Shown piece after piece: positions 49,921 to 59,600 of a stretch of DNA of 64,000 bases. The stretch is taken from contig NZ_AP025492.1 of the NCBI RefSeq assembly GCF_024347515.1, positions 310,001-374,000 on the forward strand. The letters are read 5' to 3'. Below the pieces are notes generated by a model. That model saw nothing but the letters and a program-made list of their open reading frames with translations, had not been told where the DNA came from and searched no databases. Positions within the stretch are counted from its first letter, which is position 1; each line of letters starts with the position of its first letter. The stretch comes from Vibrio gigantis (GTDB taxonomy: Bacteria; Pseudomonadota; Gammaproteobacteria; Enterobacterales; Vibrionaceae). Both the position numbers and the translations under genes were made by a program.

Positions 49921-51634
49921 ATTAAGAAAAAGACTTGGTGATTTGCTTGTCGAAGAGGGCATTATCACTGAGGCTCAAGTTGAGCAAGCACTGGCTGCTC
50001 AGAAAAGTACCGGTCGTAAGCTGGGTGATGCACTGATTGAACTTGGCTTCTTGTCAGAGCAACAGATGTTGAGCTTCTTGTCGCAGCAGTTAGCGATTCC
50101 TCTTATTGATCTAAGCCGAGCTGTTGTCGATGTCGAAGCGGTACAGCTTTTACCGGAAGTACATGCGCGTCGTCTTCGTGCATTAGTTATTGGACGCCAA
50201 GGTGACACTTTGCGTGTCGCAATGAGTGATCCTGCTGACTTATTTGCACAAGAGTCTTTACTTGGCCAGCTCGGTGATTACGCGCTTGAATTCGTTGTTG
50301 CTCAAGAGAGGCAATTGGTTGATGGCTTCGATCGCTATTACCGAAGAACCAAAGAGATCGCCTCGTTTGCTGAGCAGCTTCACGCTGAACACCAAGTTAA
50401 TGACGCGTTTGATTTCGATATCGCTGAAGAAGACAGTGACGAAGTTACAGTAGTAAAGCTAATTAACTCGCTATTTGAAGATGCCATCCAAGTTGGCGCT
50501 TCTGATATTCATATTGAACCTGACTCGAATGTTTTGCGCCTTCGCCAGCGTATTGATGGTGTGCTGCATGAAACACTGCTGAATGAAGTCAATATTGCTT
50601 CTGCACTTGTACTTCGCTTAAAGCTGATGGCAAACCTCGATATCTCAGAGAAACGTCTTCCTCAAGATGGTCGCTTTAATATCCGAGCTAAAGGGCAGTC
50701 GGTTGATATTCGTATGTCGACCATGCCGGTTCAGCACGGTGAATCCGTGGTTATGCGTCTTCTTAACCAATCAGCAGGACTGCGTAAACTAGAAGAATCG
50801 GGAATACCGGGTGATTTGTTGGTTCGTCTACGCCAACAACTACGCCGTCCACATGGCATGATCTTGGTTACTGGCCCAACTGGTTCAGGTAAAACAACAA
50901 CCTTATACGGTGCGTTAAGTGAGCTAAACGAGCCGGGTAAAAAGATCATTACTGCGGAAGACCCAGTAGAGTACCGTCTTCCTCGTGTGAACCAAGTTCA
51001 GGTAAACCCTAAGATCAACCTCGATTTCTCGACTGTTTTGAGAACCTTCTTACGTCAGGATCCCGATATCATTCTTATTGGTGAGATGCGTGACCACGAA
51101 ACCGTCGAGATTGGTTTGAGAGCCGCTCTGACCGGTCACTTAGTATTAAGTACATTGCATACCAATGATGCAGTAGATAGTGCGTTACGTATGATGGATA
51201 TGGGGGCTCCAGGCTATCTGGTGGCGAGTGCGGTTCGAGCTGTCGTTGCACAACGATTAGTTCGTAAGGTGTGTACCGATTGTAAGATTGAGGATGAGTT
51301 GGATGAACCTCGCAAGCAGTGGTTGAGCGTCCGCTTCCCAAATCAAGTGGGTGTACCGTTTATGAAAGGCCGTGGTTGCCAAAACTGTAATTTAACCGGC
51401 TACCGCGGGCGAATTGGTGTATTTGAAATGTTGGAACTAGAGCAAAACATGATGGATGCACTAAGAGCGAATGATGCGGTTGGTTTTGCTCAAACGGCTA
51501 GACAGTCCGGAAACTACAAACCGCTACTGGCTTCTGCGATGGAACTGGCTTTGCAAGGTGTTGTGAGTCTCGATGAGATAATGCACCTTGGTGAAGGTGA
51601 TGCTTCCGGTGCCACTGACCCAATTTATCTGTAG
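49910..51634 (+). CDS. mshE: MSHA pilus extension ATPase MshE
   Basis: A 574-residue PilB/GspE-type ATPase that drives pilus assembly. The N-terminal MshEN region (about 1-145) has two copies of the c-di-GMP-binding motif: RLGDLLVEEGII...LAAQ...LG and KLGDALIELGFL...LSQQL...PL. The ATPase core follows, with Walker A GPTGSGKTTTLYG near residues 322-334, an Asp box and Walker B DPDIILIGEMRD. The CTDC...CQNC zinc tetracysteine is near 454-493. In V. cholerae this domain binds c-di-GMP, linking second-messenger level to pilus extension. GAGGAG precedes the ATG. Confidence 0.95.
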   Translation: MQIRLRKRLGDLLVEEGIITEAQVEQALAAQKSTGRKLGDALIELGFLSEQQMLSFLSQQLAIPLIDLSRAVVDVEAVQLLPEVHARRLRALVIGRQGDTLRVAMSDPADLFAQESLLGQLGDYALEFVVAQERQLVDGFDRYYRRTKEIASFAEQLHAEHQVNDAFDFDIAEEDSDEVTVVKLINSLFEDAIQVGASDIHIEPDSNVLRLRQRIDGVLHETLLNEVNIASALVLRLKLMANLDISEKRLPQDGRFNIRAKGQSVDIRMSTMPVQHGESVVMRLLNQSAGLRKLEESGIPGDLLVRLRQQLRRPHGMILVTGPTGSGKTTTLYGALSELNEPGKKIITAEDPVEYRLPRVNQVQVNPKINLDFSTVLRTFLRQDPDIILIGEMRDHETVEIGLRAALTGHLVLSTLHTNDAVDSALRMMDMGAPGYLVASAVRAVVAQRLVRKVCTDCKIEDELDEPRKQWLSVRFPNQVGVPFMKGRGCQNCNLTGYRGRIGVFEMLELEQNMMDALRANDAVGFAQTARQSGNYKPLLASAMELALQGVVSLDEIMHLGEGDASGATDPIYL

Positions 51635-51646
51635 GGGTAGAGTGAT

Positions 51647-52870
51647 ATGCCAACGTATCGTTATGTAGGTCGTAGTTCTGATGGTAGCCAAGTAAGTGGG
51701 CAATTAGACGCGAATAACGAAGACCTTGCTGCTGAAAGTTTGATGAGTAAGGGGATAATCCCAACCTCGATTAAGCTTGGGAAAAGTGGCGGTTCCGTAT
51801 TGGATATGGATGTTTCTGCTCTATTCTCACCGAGTGTGCCACTTGAGGTCTTGGTGCTGTTCTGCCGTCAGTTATATAGCTTAACTAAAGCGGGCGTTCC
51901 ACTGCTGAGGTCGATGAAAGGCCTGACTCAAAACTGCGAAAATAAGCAGTTGAAGGCCGCGCTCGAAGAGGTTGTTGCAGAGTTAACCAATGGTCGTGGG
52001 CTAGCGGCATCAATGCAGATGCACCCAAAGGTATTCAGTCCGTTGTTTGTTTCGATGATTGGGGTTGGTGAAAACACCGGTCGTCTAGATCAGGCTCTGC
52101 TGCAATTAGCTGGATATTACGAACAGGAAGTTGAGACTCGCAAGCGAATCAAGACCGCGATGCGATACCCAACATTTGTGATCAGCTTTATTTTGATTGC
52201 GATGTTCATTCTGAACATCAAGGTGATTCCTCAGTTCTCTAGTATGTTTGCGCGCTTTGGCGTCGATTTGCCGCTACCTACACGTATATTAATTGGCATG
52301 TCGGAGTTCTTTGTTAATTACTGGGGCTTAATGCTTGGCGTGATCTTTGGTCTTATTTTTGCTTTTAAAGCCTGGGTTAAGACAGACAAAGGCTTGGAAA
52401 AGTGGGATAGATTGCGCTTAAAGATGCCTGTGATTGGCGGGGTAGTGAATCGAGCACTACTGTCACGTTTTTCACGTACTTTTGCTTTGATGCTAAAAGC
52501 CGGTGTACCGCTTAACCAATCGTTAGCCTTATCGGCGGAAGCCTTAGATAACCGTTTTCTAGAGTTGCGAGTTCAAGCGATGAAGTCGGCCATTGAAGCG
52601 GGTAGTACGGTCTCATCGACCGCGATTAACAGCGAAATTTTCACACCGCTCGTGATACAAATGATTTCAGTCGGTGAAGAGACCGGTCGTATTGATGAGC
52701 TATTACTTGAAGTGGCTGATTTTTATGATCGCGAGGTCGATTACGATCTGAAAACCTTAACTGCCAGAATTGAACCAATTTTGCTGACCATCGTTGCGGG
52801 AATGGTGTTGATTCTTGCTCTTGGTATTTTCTTGCCGATGTGGGGAATGTTGGATGCAATCAAAGGCTAG
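51647..52870 (+). CDS. mshG: MSHA inner-membrane platform protein MshG (PilC/GspF-like)
   Basis: 407 residues with two repeated GspF domains (about 68-190 and 270-393; FCRQLYSLTKAGVPLLRSMKG and FSRTFALMLKAGVPLNQSLAL), each ending in a membrane segment (about 170-190, 225-245 and 378-398). It acts as the rotor-like platform on which MshE works. It follows mshE by 12 bp and precedes mshF by 3 bp. Confidence 0.93.
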   Translation: MPTYRYVGRSSDGSQVSGQLDANNEDLAAESLMSKGIIPTSIKLGKSGGSVLDMDVSALFSPSVPLEVLVLFCRQLYSLTKAGVPLLRSMKGLTQNCENKQLKAALEEVVAELTNGRGLAASMQMHPKVFSPLFVSMIGVGENTGRLDQALLQLAGYYEQEVETRKRIKTAMRYPTFVISFILIAMFILNIKVIPQFSSMFARFGVDLPLPTRILIGMSEFFVNYWGLMLGVIFGLIFAFKAWVKTDKGLEKWDRLRLKMPVIGGVVNRALLSRFSRTFALMLKAGVPLNQSLALSAEALDNRFLELRVQAMKSAIEAGSTVSSTAINSEIFTPLVIQMISVGEETGRIDELLLEVADFYDREVDYDLKTLTARIEPILLTIVAGMVLILALGIFLPMWGMLDAIKG

Positions 52871-52873
52871 GGA

Positions 52874-53329
52874 ATGCTAAATAACCTACAACGCTCACGT
52901 TTTGTTATTTGGACTGTGGTTATTCTTTTTCTTATTATCGGAGTGCTTTCGGCATTCAAAACGGTAGAAGAGGAAGCGACTAACACGGCATTTATTGTCG
53001 CGAGCAAACGGATTTTAGAGCAAGCCAATTTGTTCAAACAGCAGTATTTGTTATCGGGTGTTGGGCTAGAAGGAGGCACGGACCCCCTAAATAGCTACAG
53101 CAGAACCGGGTGGGTAATGCCTATCCAAGGTTCGGAGCGAAACTGTAACTATTGGCTGGATCAATTATATCCCCAAGGGAGCATTTTAGGGCTAAGTTCT
53201 CCAAGTGTTGAAGATAAAAGCAATAACAAACAGTTTCATTGTGCTTATCATTATAGTGATAAGTATCAAATAGATATATTGCTCGAAAAAGAGCGATTTA
53301 GTGTGAAAGCCAATATTTTGGCTTTGTGA
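52874..53329 (+). CDS. mshF: MSHA biogenesis protein MshF
   Basis: A 151-residue protein with one N-terminal membrane helix (about 10-28, VIWTVVILFLIIGVLSAF) and an extracytoplasmic domain with a Cys pair (C94 and C122 by count). It lacks the prepilin G|FTLIE signature. Assignment is by position between mshG and mshB; its role in the pilus is not known. It is the last gene of the mshI-F run. Confidence 0.75.
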   Translation: MLNNLQRSRFVIWTVVILFLIIGVLSAFKTVEEEATNTAFIVASKRILEQANLFKQQYLLSGVGLEGGTDPLNSYSRTGWVMPIQGSERNCNYWLDQLYPQGSILGLSSPSVEDKSNNKQFHCAYHYSDKYQIDILLEKERFSVKANILAL

Positions 53330-53334
53330 AAATA

Positions 53335-53361
53335 TTGACAGTTTTTTTGTGGTTTTATACG
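53335..53361 (+). promoter_or_regulatory. Promoter of the pilin gene group mshBACDOPQ
   Basis: A perfect -35 TTGACA (53335-53340) with TATACG (53356-53361) as the -10 at 15-bp spacing. A second TATAAT at 53372-53377 could serve as another -10. In V. cholerae the MSHA locus is split into a secretory and a structural operon, and this gap is the natural boundary. Confidence 0.6.
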
Positions 53362-53408
53362 AGCGCAAATGTATAATGCGCGTTAATAATTAGATGAGTA
53401 GGTAGAAA

Positions 53409-53984
53409 ATGCTTAAGAATCAAAAGGGTTTCTCCCTTGTCGAATTAGTCATAGTGATCGTGGTCGTTGGTTTATTGGCGGTAGCTGCTTTACCTCGTTT
53501 CTTAGATGTGACGGATGAAGCCAAGAAATCAAGTATTGAAGGTGTGGCTGGTGGCTTTGCGACGGCAGTTTTGTCGGCGAGAGCGCAATGGGAAGCAGAA
53601 GCAAGGCCTTCAGAGAAGATAGGTGTTGAAACATACAATACTGTAAACTATGATGGTGTTGATTTTTGGTTAACAAGATCAAAGAACAGTAACAATATTG
53701 AGACTGATTTTCGTGATGGTTACCCTTGGACTCTGAATAACGACTCAAGTACAGCGCCACAAGATATTTCAGATCAAACCTGTTCCGAGTTGATGGAAAA
53801 CTTGCTGCAAAATCCACCTAAAGTCGGTGCGGTTTCAGATGTTGCTAGTGACTCAAATTACAAATATTCAGCGCAAGCAAATTCAGGTGATGCAACGTGT
53901 ACTTACATTCAATTAGAAGGTAATACTGAACACCAATTTGTTTACGAAATTAAAACTGGTCGTGTGACCGTAACTTTGCAGTAA
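53409..53984 (+). CDS. mshB: MSHA minor pilin MshB
   Basis: A 191-residue type IV prepilin. The leader MLKNQKG is cut before FSLVELVIVIVVVGLLAVAA, with Glu at position 5 of the mature chain. A C-terminal globular domain includes two Cys pairs. It sits directly before mshA and shares its N-terminal style, so it is a minor pilin, possibly an assembly initiator. Confidence 0.88.
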   Translation: MLKNQKGFSLVELVIVIVVVGLLAVAALPRFLDVTDEAKKSSIEGVAGGFATAVLSARAQWEAEARPSEKIGVETYNTVNYDGVDFWLTRSKNSNNIETDFRDGYPWTLNNDSSTAPQDISDQTCSELMENLLQNPPKVGAVSDVASDSNYKYSAQANSGDATCTYIQLEGNTEHQFVYEIKTGRVTVTLQ

Positions 53985-54019
53985 GTCTGCGTAAAATTAA
54001 ACATAGAGAGAGCTTAACT

Positions 54020-54472
54020 ATGAAAAGACAAGGCGGTTTCACCCTAATCGAACTAGTGGTTGTAATTGTTATTCTAGGTATTCTTGCTGTAACTGCGGCA
54101 CCACGTTTCCTAAACCTACAAGATGATGCGAAACGAGCTTCAGCAGAGGGCCTTAAGGGAGCAATGGCTGGAGCTTCGGGCATTACTTATGGTAAGGCGG
54201 CTATTGCTGGAGAAGAAGGAACTGCGGGTCCTAATGCAATTTCAGTTGGTCAAAGTACTATCAATGTGGTTTGGGGTTACCCTGAAGGTACATCTGCAGC
54301 ATTAACCGCAATCGTATCTGGCTTGACAGATGATTGGACAGAAGTAACAGGTCAACCTGCTGGTACAGTCGCCTACGGTTTTGCAAATGACGCTACTACT
54401 TGTCATGTTACTTATCAACAAGCCCAGTCTGAGGGAGATGAACCTTCAATTGACTTGGTAGCTTGTGAGTAA
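54020..54472 (+). CDS. mshA: MSHA major pilin MshA
   Basis: A 150-residue prepilin and the main pilus subunit. The leader MKRQGG is cut before FTLIELVVVIVILGILAVTA, with Glu5 present. The mature protein has a C-terminal Cys pair (TTCHVTYQ and DLVAC at the end) forming the usual D-loop disulfide. The globular domain is small and Gly/Ala/Thr-rich. A strong terminator follows, which favours high mshA transcription compared with the downstream minor pilins. MSHA pili mediate surface attachment and serve as phage receptors in V. cholerae. Confidence 0.92.
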   Translation: MKRQGGFTLIELVVVIVILGILAVTAAPRFLNLQDDAKRASAEGLKGAMAGASGITYGKAAIAGEEGTAGPNAISVGQSTINVVWGYPEGTSAALTAIVSGLTDDWTEVTGQPAGTVAYGFANDATTCHVTYQQAQSEGDEPSIDLVACE

Positions 54473-54488
54473 TTATTTTAAATCATTT

Positions 54489-54517
54489 AAAAGGCCAGCT
54501 CCCGCTGGCCTTTTTTC
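54489..54517 (+). terminator. Intrinsic terminator after mshA
   Basis: AAAAGGCCAGC pairs with GCTGGCCTTTT around TCCC, then T-run. It is 16 bp after the mshA stop and inside the pilin group, so it may limit read-through to mshC-Q. Confidence 0.92.
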
Positions 54518-54580
54518 TATCCAAAGCTCACAAATATTAAAACTATTCATATAGATAAGATCACGATATTCGTAATCTTG

Positions 54581-54586
54581 TATAAT
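54581..54586 (+). promoter_or_regulatory. Possible -10 of a separate mshC promoter
   Basis: A perfect TATAAT 31 bp before mshC, downstream of the mshA terminator. The -35 region (about 54558-54563) is weak, so this is tentative. Confidence 0.4.
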
Positions 54587-54616
54587 CAGTATTCGCTAGG
54601 CAGTTAGAGGCTCATT

Positions 54617-55123
54617 ATGGATAGTAGTCCAATATCCAAAGGCTTTACTCTGGTAGAGCTAATCATCGTTATCATTATCATCGCTATCGTATCTATTACG
54701 GCTGTGTCACGTATGTCCGGTCGGAGTAGCTTTGAACTATTCGCTTTGCAAGATCAAGCGATCTCAGTTGTGAGGCAAGTTCAAGTTAATCGCATGCAAT
54801 CAAATATTGATTCGTCCTCAAGTCTAGACCAAGACAATTTTCGCCTTTTCGCAAGCAGCAGCTGCTTAGGCTCTCCTAATGCGTGTTCCTCAGAAGAAAA
54901 CACAGATCCAAGAAGCGATCGTGTGACGGGTGACGGATACCTATTCCAATTCCAGCCAAGCCTCATTGATAATATTCTTGAATTTGATCTCGTTGGTAAT
55001 CCTTTGTCCACTGCTTCCTCCGGAGTAGGTATCTCAATCAGTGAACAAGGAAACCCTAGTAACCGTGTGTGGGTATGTATTAATGAGCAAGGGTTCGTTT
55101 CAGCTGAGATAGGAGGTTGTTAA
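54617..55123 (+). CDS. mshC: MSHA minor pilin MshC
   Basis: 168 residues. The leader MDSSPISKG is cut before FTLVELIIVIIIIAIVSITA, with Glu5. The globular domain includes two Cys pairs (CLGSPNAC and the terminal CINE...GGC). It is placed between mshA and mshD as in V. cholerae. It is a GspH/FimT-like minor pilin. Confidence 0.86.
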   Translation: MDSSPISKGFTLVELIIVIIIIAIVSITAVSRMSGRSSFELFALQDQAISVVRQVQVNRMQSNIDSSSSLDQDNFRLFASSSCLGSPNACSSEENTDPRSDRVTGDGYLFQFQPSLIDNILEFDLVGNPLSTASSGVGISISEQGNPSNRVWVCINEQGFVSAEIGGC

Positions 55124-55125
55124 GA

Positions 55126-55512
55126 ATGACTACCCGCGGCAAAGGGTTCACTTTAATTGAGTCAGTGATTGTAATCATCTTACTGGGATTTGCGGCGCTT
55201 ACACTGTCCTCATTTTTGGCACCGCAGTCTGCTCAATCCAGTGATGCCAATTACTACAACAGAGCCTCAGCGTTAGGCGGTAGTGTGATGTCTAGATTGC
55301 TTGCTCAAAGCTATACGGATATTGATACGTTTGATGGTGAAACGGATCTAAGCAACTTAATTAAAGACGCTTCCACTTACACCAATTTTCAAATAGAGGT
55401 CTCTATAGAACCAGTATCAGGTGCAAGTAGCAGTCTGAAATCTGTTATTGTCGATGTTACAGCGAGTTCGCAACCAACAGTGACCTTTAATGCTTTTAAG
55501 GGGAACTATTGA
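55126..55512 (+). CDS. mshD: MSHA minor pilin MshD
   Basis: 128 residues. MTTRGKG leads to the cleavage site before FTLIESVIVIILLGFAALTL, with Glu5 and a serine at position 6. ATG 55126 was chosen because AGGAGG at 55111-55116 is 9 bp upstream and lies inside mshC. It is a PilV/GspI-like minor pilin. Its stop overlaps the mshO start by one base. Confidence 0.85.
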   Translation: MTTRGKGFTLIESVIVIILLGFAALTLSSFLAPQSAQSSDANYYNRASALGGSVMSRLLAQSYTDIDTFDGETDLSNLIKDASTYTNFQIEVSIEPVSGASSSLKSVIVDVTASSQPTVTFNAFKGNY

Positions 55513-56255
55513 TGCGAGTGAAAGGCTTTACACTGATCGAACTTATTTTAGCTATTATCGTATCTAGTATTTTGCTACTTGGTTTAGCTAATTTTACCGA
55601 AGTGGGGGTAAAAGGTTATTTTGGTACGGTAGAGCGCTATCGTTTACAAACTGAAGCCAATTTTGTTATTGAAAAAATATCGCGCGAGATGAGACATGCT
55701 GTGCCTAATTTATTCCCTTCAGCAGTATCCAGCGGTTGTGTATCTTTCTATCCGATTGTAGATTCAGGCTTCTATGTTGTTTCTGGGGCAGATGTCAATT
55801 TTTTAGTAAGCGATTCACATAGCGATGTTCAATCACTACAAAGTTTATCAATGGTCATCAACCCAACGCGCTCTTACGAAGAAATTAGTAATATCGATAA
55901 TGTATTCCCATTAACTAATATCAGCCAAGCTACTGGCGCTGGTGTGTCGGGAGCTGCGTTCACTTTAGCTGGCCAAGCTAGCGAGTTGGTGGGAGGCTCT
56001 GTGAGTAATAGGCATTATATTTTTGATGATGATAACCCCGTTGAATACTGCCTTTCTGGTGATAAATTTTTAACAAGAGCTAATGGTGGAGCGCCTGTTA
56101 TCATTAGTGATAAATTAGATATTGATCAAAGCTCTCTTCAATATCTTCCCGCTACAGTGCAGCAAAACGGAATTGTCGATCTAACCCTTACATTTAATGT
56201 TAATGGTGAAACCACGACCTTTGAACAAGAAGTGCAGGTGCTCAATGTCCCGTAA
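55512..56255 (+). CDS. mshO: MSHA minor pilin-like protein MshO
   Basis: 247 residues. The leader MRVKG is cut before FTLIELILAIIVSSILLLGL, with Glu5. EANFVIEKISREMRHAVPN after the helix is typical of PilW/GspJ-type minor pilins. The long globular domain (about 70-247) has a Cys pair. The ATG overlaps the mshD stop (TGATG). Confidence 0.86.
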   Translation: MRVKGFTLIELILAIIVSSILLLGLANFTEVGVKGYFGTVERYRLQTEANFVIEKISREMRHAVPNLFPSAVSSGCVSFYPIVDSGFYVVSGADVNFLVSDSHSDVQSLQSLSMVINPTRSYEEISNIDNVFPLTNISQATGAGVSGAAFTLAGQASELVGGSVSNRHYIFDDDNPVEYCLSGDKFLTRANGGAPVIISDKLDIDQSSLQYLPATVQQNGIVDLTLTFNVNGETTTFEQEVQVLNVP

Positions 56256-56688
56256 TTATCAACAGCGTGGTAGCGCACTTATCATAGTTATCTTTGTCAT
56301 CGTTATTGTTGGGTTTCTCGCGACAAGTTTAACGCGCACCAGTTGGTCAACTCACGACACTAATACTCGTTCAGTGATGGGTACTCAGGCATGGCTGTTG
56401 AGTCATTCAGTTAACGAGTATGTGATGACTCAGTTCTATCCAGATCCTGACCCTGCCGCGTCTTCTGCTGTGTCAGCTTTGTGCGCAACACCAATGCCTG
56501 TCGATATTAGTAATTTTGCTGAGAGTTTAGTTGAAAGTGCGACAGTCTCTTGCGAGCTACACCGCTTAGAGTGTGAGAGTCGTGGTAGATTAAATGATAT
56601 GAATTTTTATGTTTTGGAATCTTCAGTAATTTGCGGAACAGGGGTTAATCGGGCTCAACGCAATCAACAAGTTTGGGTGAGGGAGTGA
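56245..56688 (+). CDS. mshP: MSHA biogenesis protein MshP (PilX-like)
   Basis: 147 residues. A PilX/GspK-type start, MSRNYQQRGSALIIVIFVIV, has RGSAL in place of GFTLIE and lacks Glu5, as is usual for this class, which caps minor-pilin complexes. Five cysteines lie in the globular domain. The start at 56245 lies inside mshO, with AGGTG upstream as the ribosome binding site; earlier in-frame ATGs would only add unrelated residues. Confidence 0.83.
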   Translation: MSRNYQQRGSALIIVIFVIVIVGFLATSLTRTSWSTHDTNTRSVMGTQAWLLSHSVNEYVMTQFYPDPDPAASSAVSALCATPMPVDISNFAESLVESATVSCELHRLECESRGRLNDMNFYVLESSVICGTGVNRAQRNQQVWVRE

Positions 56689-56690
56689 TT

Positions 56691-59600
56691 ATGGTATTTG
56701 GGAACGTTCTTTTCAGAATTATTAGAAATACAACCCAATTTTTAAAGTTTACTGTGGTTGCGATCTTGCTGTCCGTGATTTCCTTCGTTTCTAGGGCTGA
56801 TGACTTTTCACCTCAACAGTGTAGCAACCTCAAAAGGCAAGATGGCTTTTCTGTTGCTTTTGTTGTGCCAAACCCAAAGACAGTTACAGTAGTACTTGAG
56901 TCAAATAAACCAGATGTTGTTTTATGGTCGAGTGTAGCTAGTAGTGTTGCCAAGATAACAGATGAGAGTGTGAACCCTGGAGAAAGAGTCCTGCTAGTTT
57001 ACAAACCTATATCTAATAATGGTAAGTATGGACGCTTAATTTACAAGCTTGATACCGGTGCGGGGTATATACAAAAACAGTCATCTCTAATTTGGATTGA
57101 TGGGGGGAATGGTACTTTACAAGTTTCGGGAGATACTGTTGTCGTTGAGTGTGCCGATGGAGAAGAAGAACCCGACCCGATTCCTGAGTTAGAAGATGTA
57201 TCTTATGAGTTTGGGTCTATTGAAGGTATGGATTGCACTAATGGTTGTAATTTATTATTCCAAAAACAATACGAGAATCCAATTGTATTCTTAATGTCGA
57301 CTATTGATCCTGACAATATCGTTGATAGTGTTCCGACAAAGGCGAGTGTTGCAACGATTTGGAACTCTAAGAAAGGAGCGACTATTGAGAGCGAGTCGAT
57401 GCCGGGCACTTCAAAATCCGACCGAATGTCACCTATCTACTATTTTGTTACCGAGCCTGGGAAATTAAAATTCTATGACTCTAGTGGTCATGCCGTTTAT
57501 GGCGAGGCTGGTGTCAAAACAACAGACCTAGCTCAGTGTACGAGTGGATGTGATAGGGCTGATGATTGGGAGGATATTGACTATCAGCTGGGAAGCATCA
57601 CCGCACCAGTTATCATGGCTCAAGTCCAAGGAAAAGACTCTAAGTGGGCGACGACGGCAATCCAAAATGTCAATTCAACAGGCTTTGATTTGTCTCTTGA
57701 ACGTGGTCGTCAAGGGCCTCTCAGTTCTGGCTTTAAAGATATAGCTTATCTAGTTGTCCCTGAGTTTCATGGTAAAGATGAAGACTTGCAGTCAAATATA
57801 GAGTTTTACCAAGGTTCTAGGGACTATGCCCAATCAAACGAATTACCCAAAACAAAATCTATTGGTTGGTCGTGCGAAAATAATAAAGTGAACTTACATC
57901 AGAGTTTTTCTAAATTCGGTGTAATTGTGAATAAGCAAAGTCGAGTAGGCAGTCATGGTGGATGGCTTCGTTACTGTAAGCAATTTGAGGATGGTAGGAA
58001 GCCAACTTTTACTTTCGCGTTTGACGAAGATGTAGAGTCTCTTGGTGACCGTAAGCACGGCAGAGCAGAGTCTATCGGTTATTTTGCTTTTGAAATCCCA
58101 GAAACAGAGCTACCGACTAATGTTTGTAACTTATTTCCTGAACCGATTCAAAGTTGGTCAGGTGTGAATAGTGAGCTTTATTTGGGGAACCCCATCAACA
58201 TAAATGGCTGGTCAGATGATTACATTGAACGATATGTAAATAAGGTCTCTGAAGGCTATCAGCGCTATGACGAAAGTATATGGTCACCTTCTGTGGATGA
58301 GTATTTATTATTAGGTTTTGATCATACAAGTACCGCATACCCACTCTATACATCGAAAGTTTGCAATGGTGACTATGCTTGCGACGTTGGCAATGGAGAT
58401 GGATATTTAGACTTACGAAAAGTGGCACAGGCTAATATTTTACCGGTTCCACAGAGAAATACATCGCATACGCTAAGAATCGCGACTATAGATGGTATTA
58501 AGAATAGTTGTCGAGATGGCGCTACCCCCAAATTATGCTCATATTCCGAAAGTGGGAAAAATATCGAAGTAGTCATCGAGAAAGATCTGGCTAGCTTAAC
58601 GATAATCAAAGAGTGGCCTAACGATACCATTGTTAGAGTTAAGCTTAGAGACAACTTGTATATTGAAAATGTGCAGATTTCATCGGGTGATAATCTTGAG
58701 TTTGTATTCCCTAAGTTAAGTACAGTTACATTTGGTACATTCCACCATCAGTCTGGAAGTACTCAATATGTGTTTGATCCAGGAACTCAAGTCAATATTA
58801 GACTGTCGATGACCTTAACTCGAGCTCAGATATCTCAGGAGCACTCATACCCTGTTTTATACGCACCTAACGGTACAATTACTTTCCATGAGCCTTCCAT
58901 TTTTAGAGGATTTATTCTCGCTGACCATTTGATTTTTAATCAAGGCACTATTGAAGGAGCGGTTACTGCTCGCAAGGCTGATTTCCATCACACTAATGTA
59001 ACGCTCAATAAACCAGACTATAGTTGTCCATTGCCTCCAATTCCTCAAGGTGAGTTAGTTGTTACTCCTATTCAATCACATGTTCTGATCTGTGAAGCTG
59101 CCGCTGTTGAATTTCGAGTGAAAGAAAAAGATAGTGATACTACTGTAACGAGTGAAACTGGCGACTTTGTCGCAAAAGCAATGCCCCATGCCAACGCCCG
59201 TTGGTGTGAAGTGTATGACAAAGATACGGGTAGTCTTTCGCAATGTAGTAACTATGGATCTTCTCTAACAGCATCGCTAATTGAAGGAAAAAGAACACTT
59301 TATTTGTCCTCAAATCAGCTAAATAAGTCTGGTTATGACGTTAGTGGCAAATGGAATGGAGAAGAGTATTCTGGGAACTCTAAGGTTTCTTTTGTGCCTT
59401 ATAAGTTTGATATCTCAGAACAAGAAGTAATCGCCGGGGCTACAACGGATGTCTCTGCGAGAGTGCTTTCTTGTAATTCTGCAAACTCTAGCACTTCTAT
59501 CGAATATTCAGGTACTCCAAGTGTTAGTTTAGCAATTGAACAACCAAGTAATGGCCTAAGTGATAGTGAGCTACTTACTTATAATCCTACATTTGATTCC

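Noticed and set aside
53449..53817. Minus-strand frame of 122 codons in mshB
   Set aside because: It is antisense to a clear prepilin gene and has no recognisable features.
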